Source of the DNA: Prostheceraeus crozeri
Taxonomy: Eukaryota > Platyhelminthes > Polycladida > Euryleptidae
Direction of reading: 5' to 3'
NCBI GenBank assembly: GCA_907163375.1
Contig: CAJQUW010013662.1
Location: 248,001 to 312,000, forward strand
DNA: 64,000 nucleotides
Of the stretch, positions 58,075 to 64,000 are shown in pieces. The notes beneath the pieces were generated by a model. That model saw only the letters and a program-made list of their open reading frames with translations, ran no database searches and had not been told where the DNA came from. Position 1 is the first letter of the stretch, and each line of letters begins with the position of its first letter. The position numbers and the translations under genes were made by a program.

Positions 58075-59947
58075 TCAACAGGTCGCTTTATCAAAAGGTC
58101 GCTTCATCGACAGGTCACTTCATCAGCAGGTCCATTTTATCGACAGGTCCATTTCATCAACAGATCGCTTCATCAAAAGTCGCTTCTTCGACAGGTCACT
58201 TCATCGACAGATCGCTTCATCAACAGATCATTTCATCAACAGGTCACTTCATCGACAGATCGCTTTATCGACAGGTCGCTTCATCAACAGGTCGCTTGTT
58301 CGACAGGTCGCTTCATCAACAGGTCGCTTCTTCGACACGTCCATTTCATCAACAGGTCGCTTGATCGTCAGGTCCATTTCATCGACAGGTCGCTTCATTA
58401 GCAGGTCCATTTCATCGACAGACTGCTTCATAAACAGATCGGTTGATGGACAGGTCGCTTCATCGACAGGTCCACTTCATCAACAGGTCCATTTTATCGA
58501 CACGTCACTTCATCAACAGATCGCTTCATCAACAGATCATTTCATCAACAGGTCACTTCATCGACAGTTCCATTTCATCAACAGATCGCTTCATCAACAG
58601 GTTGCTTCTTCGACACGTCCATTTCATCAACAGGTCGCTTGATCGTCAGGTCCATTTCATGGACAGGTCGCTTCATCAGCAGGTCCATTTCATCGAGAGA
58701 TCACTTCATCAACATGTTCATTTCATCAACAAGTCGCTTCATCAACCGATCGCTTCATCAACAGATCACTTCATCAACAGATCGCTTCATCAACAGGTTC
58801 ATTTCATCAACTGGTCGCTTTATTAACAGATCGCTTCATCAACAGGTCGCTTCATCAACAGACCACTTCATCAACTGGTCGCTTTATTAACAGATCGCTT
58901 CATCAACAGATCATTTCATAACAGGTCGCTTAATCGACAGGTCTATTTCAACAGCAAGTCGCATCATCAACAGGTCGAATGATGTACAATTCGCTTCATC
59001 AACAGGTCCACTTCATCGACAGGTCGCTTCATCAACAGGTCGCTTCATCAACAAGTCCCTTCATCAACAGAGCGCTCCATTAAACAGGTTCATGTCATCG
59101 ACTGGTCGCTTCATCACCAGATCGCTTCATCGAGAGGTCGCTTCATCAACAGGTCACTTCTTCGACAGGTCACTTCATTGACACATCGCTTCATCAACAG
59201 GTCGCTTGATCGACAGGTCCATTTCATCAGCGGGTCGCTTCATCGACAGGTCGCTTCATCAACAGGTTCATTTCATCGACAGGTCGCTTCATCAACAGAT
59301 CGCTTCATTGATAGGTCTCTTCATCAACAGGTCGCTTCTTCGGCAGGTCGCTTCATCAATAGGTCGCTTCTTCGACACGTCCATTTCATCAACAGGTCGC
59401 TTGATCGTCAGGTCCATTTCATCGACAGGTCGCTTCATCAGCAGGTCCATTTCATCGGCAGACTGTTTCATTAACTGATCGCTTGATGGACAGGTTGCTT
59501 CATCGACAGGTCCATTTCATCAACAAGTCGCTTCATCAAGAGATCGCTTCATCAACAGATAACTTCATCAACAGATCGCTTCATCAACAGGTTAATTTCA
59601 TCAACAGATCGCTGCATCGACAGATCACTTCATCTACTGTTCGCTTCATTAACAGATCGCTTCATCAACAGGTCGCTTAATCGACAGGTCTATTTCAACA
59701 ACAGGTCGCATCATCAACAGGTCGAACGATATACAATTCGCTTCATCAACAGATCCATTTCATCGACAGTTCACTTCATCAACAGGTACAATTCATCAAC
59801 ACATCGCTTCATCAACAGGTCGCTTGGTCAACAGATCATCTCATTAACAGGTCCATTACATCGACAGGTAGTTTCATTAACAGGTCACTTCATCGACAGG
59901 TCGTTTCATCGACAGGTCGCTTCACCGACAGGTCCTTTCATTGGCAA

Positions 59948-60096
59948 GTGCATGATGCTGGCTCGAAGATTATCGTGCATTCATATATATTCATTAAAGA
60001 CATTATTTACTCACTCTTTAAAGCTACGATGTCTTTGAGCGACTCCTTCATTATAAATGTATCTTAAGACATGTAATAATCAAATTACATGCATCA
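59948..60096. repeat. satellite spacer 9, subfamily B
   Basis: Subfamily B spacer; opens a block of 1,859 bp. Confidence 0.95.
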
Positions 60097-61806
60097 TCAA
60101 CAGGTCTCTTCATCGACAGGTCACTTCATCAACAGGTCCATTTTATCGACAGGTCGCTTCATCAACATCTCGCTTCATCAAAAGTCGTTTCTTCGACACG
60201 TCACTTCATCGACAGATCGCTTCATCAAACGATCATTTCATCAACAGGTCACTTCATCGACAGTTCCATTTCATCAACAGATCGCTTCATCAACAGGTCG
60301 CTTGATCGACAGGTCCATTTCATCAACGGGTCGCTTCTTCGACAGGTCGCTTCATTAACAGGTTCATTTCATCGACAGGTCGCTTCATCAACAGATCGCT
60401 TCATCGACAGGTCGCTTCATCAACAGGTCGCTTCTTCGACACGTCGCTTCATCAACAGGTCGCTTCTTCGACACGTCCATTTCATCAACAGGTCGCTTGA
60501 TCGTCAGGTCCATTTCATGGACAGGTCGCTTCATCAGCAGGTCCATTTCATCGACAGATCACTTCATCAACATGTTCATTTCATCAACAAGTCGCTTCAT
60601 CAACCGATCGCTTCATCAACAGATCACTTCATCAACAGATCGCTTCATCAACAGGTTCATTTCATCAACTGGTCGCTTTATTAACAGATCGCTTCATCAA
60701 CAGGTCGCTTCATCAACAGACCACTTCATCAACTGGTCGCTTTATTAACAGATCGCTTCATCAACAGATCATTTCATAACAGGTCGCTTAATCGACAGGT
60801 CTATTTCAACAGCAAGTCGCATCATCAACAGGTCGAATGATGTACAATTCGCTTCATCAACAGGTCCACTTCATCGACAGGTCGCTTCATCAACAGGTCG
60901 CTTCATCAACAAGTCCCTTCATCAACAGAGCGCTCCATTAAACAGGTTCATGTCATCGACTGGTCGCTTCATCACCAGATCGCTTCATCGAGAGGTCGCT
61001 TCATCAACAGGTCACTTCTTCGACAGGTCACTTCATTGACACATCGCTTCATCAACAGGTCGCTTGATCGACAGGTCCATTTCATCAACGGGTCGCTTCA
61101 TCGACATGTCGCTTCATCAACAGGTTCATTTCATCGACAGGTCGCTTCATCAACAGATCGCTTCATTGATAGGTCTCTTCATCAACAGGTCGCTTCTTCG
61201 GCAGGTCGCTTCATCAATAGGTCGCTTCTTCGACACGTCCATTTCATCAACAGGTCGCTTGATCGTCAGGTCCATTTCATCGACAGGTCGCTTCATCAGC
61301 AGGTCCATTTCATCGGCAGACTGTTTCATTAACTGATCGCTTGATGGACAGGTCGCTTCATCGACAGGTCCATTTCATCAACAAGTCGCTTCATCAAGAG
61401 ATCGCTTCATCAACAGATAACTTCATCAACAGATTCATTTCATCAACAGGTTAATTTCATCAACAGATCGCTGCATCGACAGATCACTTCATCTACTGTT
61501 CGCTTCATTAACAGATCGCTTCATCAACAGGTCGCTTAATCGACAGGTCTATTTCAACAACAGGTCGCATCATCAACAGGTCGAACGATATACAATTCGC
61601 TTCATCAACAGATCCATTTCATCGACAGTTCACTTCATCAACAGGTACAATTCATCAACACATCGCTTCATCAACAGGTCGCTTGGTCAACAGATCATCT
61701 CATTAACAGGTCCATTACATCGACAAGTAGTTTCATTAACAGGTCACTTCATCGACAGGTCGTTTCATCAACAGGTCGCTTCACCGACAGGTCGTTTCAT
61801 TGGCAA

Positions 61807-61955
61807 GTGCATGATGCTGGCTCGAAGATTATCGTGCATTCATATATATTCATTAAAGACATTATTTACTCACTCTTTAAAGCTACGATGTCTTTAAGCG
61901 ACTCCTTCATTATAAATGTATCTTAAGACATGTAATAATCAAATTACATGCATCA
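61807..61955. repeat. satellite spacer 10, subfamily B
   Basis: Subfamily B with GTCTTTAAGCGAC; opens a 1,875-bp block nearly identical to the one before. Confidence 0.95.
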
Positions 61956-63681
61956 TCAACAGGTCGCTTCATCAACAGGTCTCTTCATCGACAGGTCACT
62001 TCATCAACAGTTCCATTTTATCGACAGGTCGCTTCATCAACATCTCGCTTCATCAAAAGTCGTTTCTTCGACAGGTCACTTCATCGACAGATCGCTTCAT
62101 CAAACGATCATTTCATCAACAGGTCACTTCATCCACAGTTCCATTTCATCAACAGATCGCTTCATCAACAGGTCGCTTGATCGACAGGTCCATTTCATCA
62201 ACGGGTCGCTTCTTCGACAGGTCGCTTCATTAACAGGTTCATTTCATCGACAGGTCGCTTCATCAACAGATCGCTTCATCGACAGGTCGCTTCATCAACA
62301 GGTCGCTTCTTCGACACGTCGCTTCATCAACAGGTCGCTTCTTCGACACGTCCATTTCATCAACAGGTCGCTTGATCGTCAGGTCCATTTCATGGACAGG
62401 TCGCTTCATCAGCAGGTCCATTTCATCGACAGATCACTTCATCAACATGTTCATTTCATCAACAAGTCGCTTCATCAACCGATCGCTTCATCAACAGATC
62501 ACTTCATCAACAGATCGCTTCATCAACAGGTTCATTTCATCAACTGGTCGCTTTATTAACAGATCGCTTCATCAACAGGTCGCTTCATCAACAGACCACT
62601 TCATCAACTGGTCGCTTTATTAACAGATCGCTTCATCAACAGATCATTTCATAACAGGTCGCTTAATCGACAGGTCTATTTCAACAGCAAGTCGCATCAT
62701 CAACAGGTCGAATGATGTACAATTCGCTTCATCAACAGGTCCACTTCATCGACAGGTCGCTTCATCAACAGGTCGCTTCATCAACAAGTCCCTTCATCAA
62801 CAGAGCGCTCCATTAAACAGGTTCATGTCATCGACTGGTCGCTTCATCACCAGATCGCTTCATCGAGAGGTCGCTTCATCAACAGGTCACTTCTTCGACA
62901 GGTCACTTCATTGACACATCGCTTCATCAACAGGTCGCTTGATCGACAGGTCCATTTCATCAACGGGTCGCTTCATCGACATGTCGCTTCATCAACAGGT
63001 TCATTTCATCGACAGGTCGCTTCATCAACAGATCGCTTCATTGATAGGTCTCTTCATCAACACGTCGCTTCTTCGGCAGGTCGCTTCATCAATAGGTCGC
63101 TTCTTCGACACGTCCATTTCATCAACAGGTCGCTTGATCGTCAGGTCCATTTCATCGACAGGTCGCTTCATCAGCAGGTCCATTTCATCGGCAGACTGTT
63201 TCATTAACTGATCGCTTGATGGACAGGTCGCTTCATCGACAGGTCCATTTCATCAACAAGTCGCTTCATCAAGAGATCGCTTCATCAACAGATAACTTCA
63301 TCAACAGATTCATTTCATCAACAGGTTAATTTCATCAACAGATCGCTGCATCGACAGATCACTTCATCTACTGTTCGCTTCATTAACAGATCGCTTCATC
63401 AACAGGTCGCTTAATCGACAGGTCTATTTCAACAACAGGTCGCATCATCAACAGGTCGAACGATATACAATTCGCTTCATCAACAGATCCATTTCATCGA
63501 CAGTTCACTTCATCAACAGGTACAATTCATCAACACATCGCTTCATCAACAGGTCGCTTGGTCAACAGATCATCTCATTAACAGGTCCATTACATCGACA
63601 GGTAGTTTCATTAACAGGTCACTTCATCGACAGGTCGTTTCATCAACAGGTCGCTTCACCGACAGGTCGTTTCATTGGCAA

Positions 63682-63830
63682 GTGCATGATGCTGGCTCGA
63701 AGATTATCGTGCATTCATATATATTCATTAAAGACATTATTTACTCACTCTTTAAAGCTACGATGTCTTTAAGCGACTCCTTCATTATAAATGTATCTTA
63801 AGACATGTAATAATCAAATTACATGCATCA
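63682..63830. repeat. satellite spacer 11, subfamily B
   Basis: Same as the spacer at 61,807; the following block runs off the window. Confidence 0.95.
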
Positions 63831-64000
63831 TCAACAGGTCGCTTCATCAACAGGTCTCTTCATCGACAGGTCACTTCATCAACAGGTCCATTTTATCGAC
63901 AGGTCGCTTCATCAACATCTCGCTTCATCAAAAGTCGTTTCTTCGACACGTCACTTCATCGACAGATCGCTTCATCAAACGATCATTTCATCAACAGGTC

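Larger units (their letters stand above)
42395..64000. repeat. 16/17-bp satellite in higher-order blocks, runs off window
   Basis: Units are CTTCATCAACAGGTCG and variants: AACAG or GACAG, GGTC or GATC, and a 17-bp form with CCATTTCATC in place of CGCTTCATC. They are grouped into blocks of about 1.0 to 3.2 kb, each ended by a unique spacer of about 149 bp. Spacer starts are 43,832, 46,898, 47,939, 49,161, 52,358, 53,501, 56,084, 57,926, 59,948, 61,807 and 63,682. Blocks share long stretches in mosaic fashion. The plus strand has few stops in all three frames, because three 16-bp units make 16 codons; these frames are not taken as genes. Confidence 0.97.

Noticed and set aside
42437-63211. Many long open frames with Ser/Thr/Arg/Gln-rich repeats
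   Set aside because: All are products of the 16/17-bp satellite read in overlapping frames, with no consistent start, no splice context and no conservation beyond the repeat itself.
42395-64000. CRISPR-like array of short repeats
   Set aside because: Units are contiguous with no unique spacers of 30-40 bp, and the setting is eukaryotic. The 149-bp spacers are identical to each other.
1-64000. tRNA or rRNA genes
   Set aside because: No cloverleaf with box A/B words or rRNA-like stretch was noticed; a covariance-model search would be needed to exclude small RNAs.

Overview
The window is nuclear DNA of an invertebrate animal. I cannot name the species. It holds, side by side, virus-like Polinton/Maverick elements, a piggyBac transposase, two Jockey/CR1-like LINEs, a Myb domain of Harbinger type, GT-AG intron boundaries and a very long tandem satellite. 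No rRNA, tRNA or clear conserved host gene was seen.

Positions 1-12,930 are most of one very AT-rich Polinton (element 1); its left end lies outside the window. On the minus strand it carries a pVI-like protein, a small coiled-coil protein and a fibre-like protein. On the plus strand follow a zinc-finger protein, a membrane-anchored P-loop ATPase, protein-primed DNA polymerase B, a coiled-coil protein, a penton-like minor capsid protein and an A32/FtsK-HerA-type packaging ATPase. A two-membrane-segment protein on the minus strand runs into subterminal repeats. Element 1 is dotted with small GC-rich double hairpins, some of them clearly absent from the sister copy.

Positions 12,918-14,842 are part of a piggyBac transposon. 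Its right end sits at a TTAA inside the penton gene of a second Polinton of the same family (element 2, 14,843-25,652), which is more decayed. Element 2 shows genes that lie off the left edge in element 1: major capsid, pX-like, phospholipase A2-like, retroviral-type integrase and adenain-like protease. It also holds an unrecognised two-exon gene. Its penton-ATPase block is inverted relative to element 1, and its right terminal repeat abuts the polymerase of a third, GC-richer Polinton relic (25,653-28,340). The simplest history is nested: element 2 landed in the third Polinton, piggyBac landed in element 2, and element 1 landed in piggyBac.

Positions 28,340-42,390 are ordinary repeat-rich intergenic DNA. 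They contain a 150-residue open frame with a polyadenylation signal, two kinds of decayed local repeat, a LINE with endonuclease and reverse transcriptase (32,560-35,400), a Harbinger-like Myb domain (37,403-37,654), a second LINE lacking its reverse transcriptase (37,985-39,679) and a pair of GGACTCCGACTCC palindromes.

Positions 42,395-64,000 are a satellite of 16-17 bp units built on CTTCATCAACAGGTCG. It is organised into higher-order blocks, each closed by a conserved unique spacer of about 149 bp (11 spacers, two subfamilies). The array runs off the right end. Its many open frames follow from the 16-bp period and are not annotated as genes.
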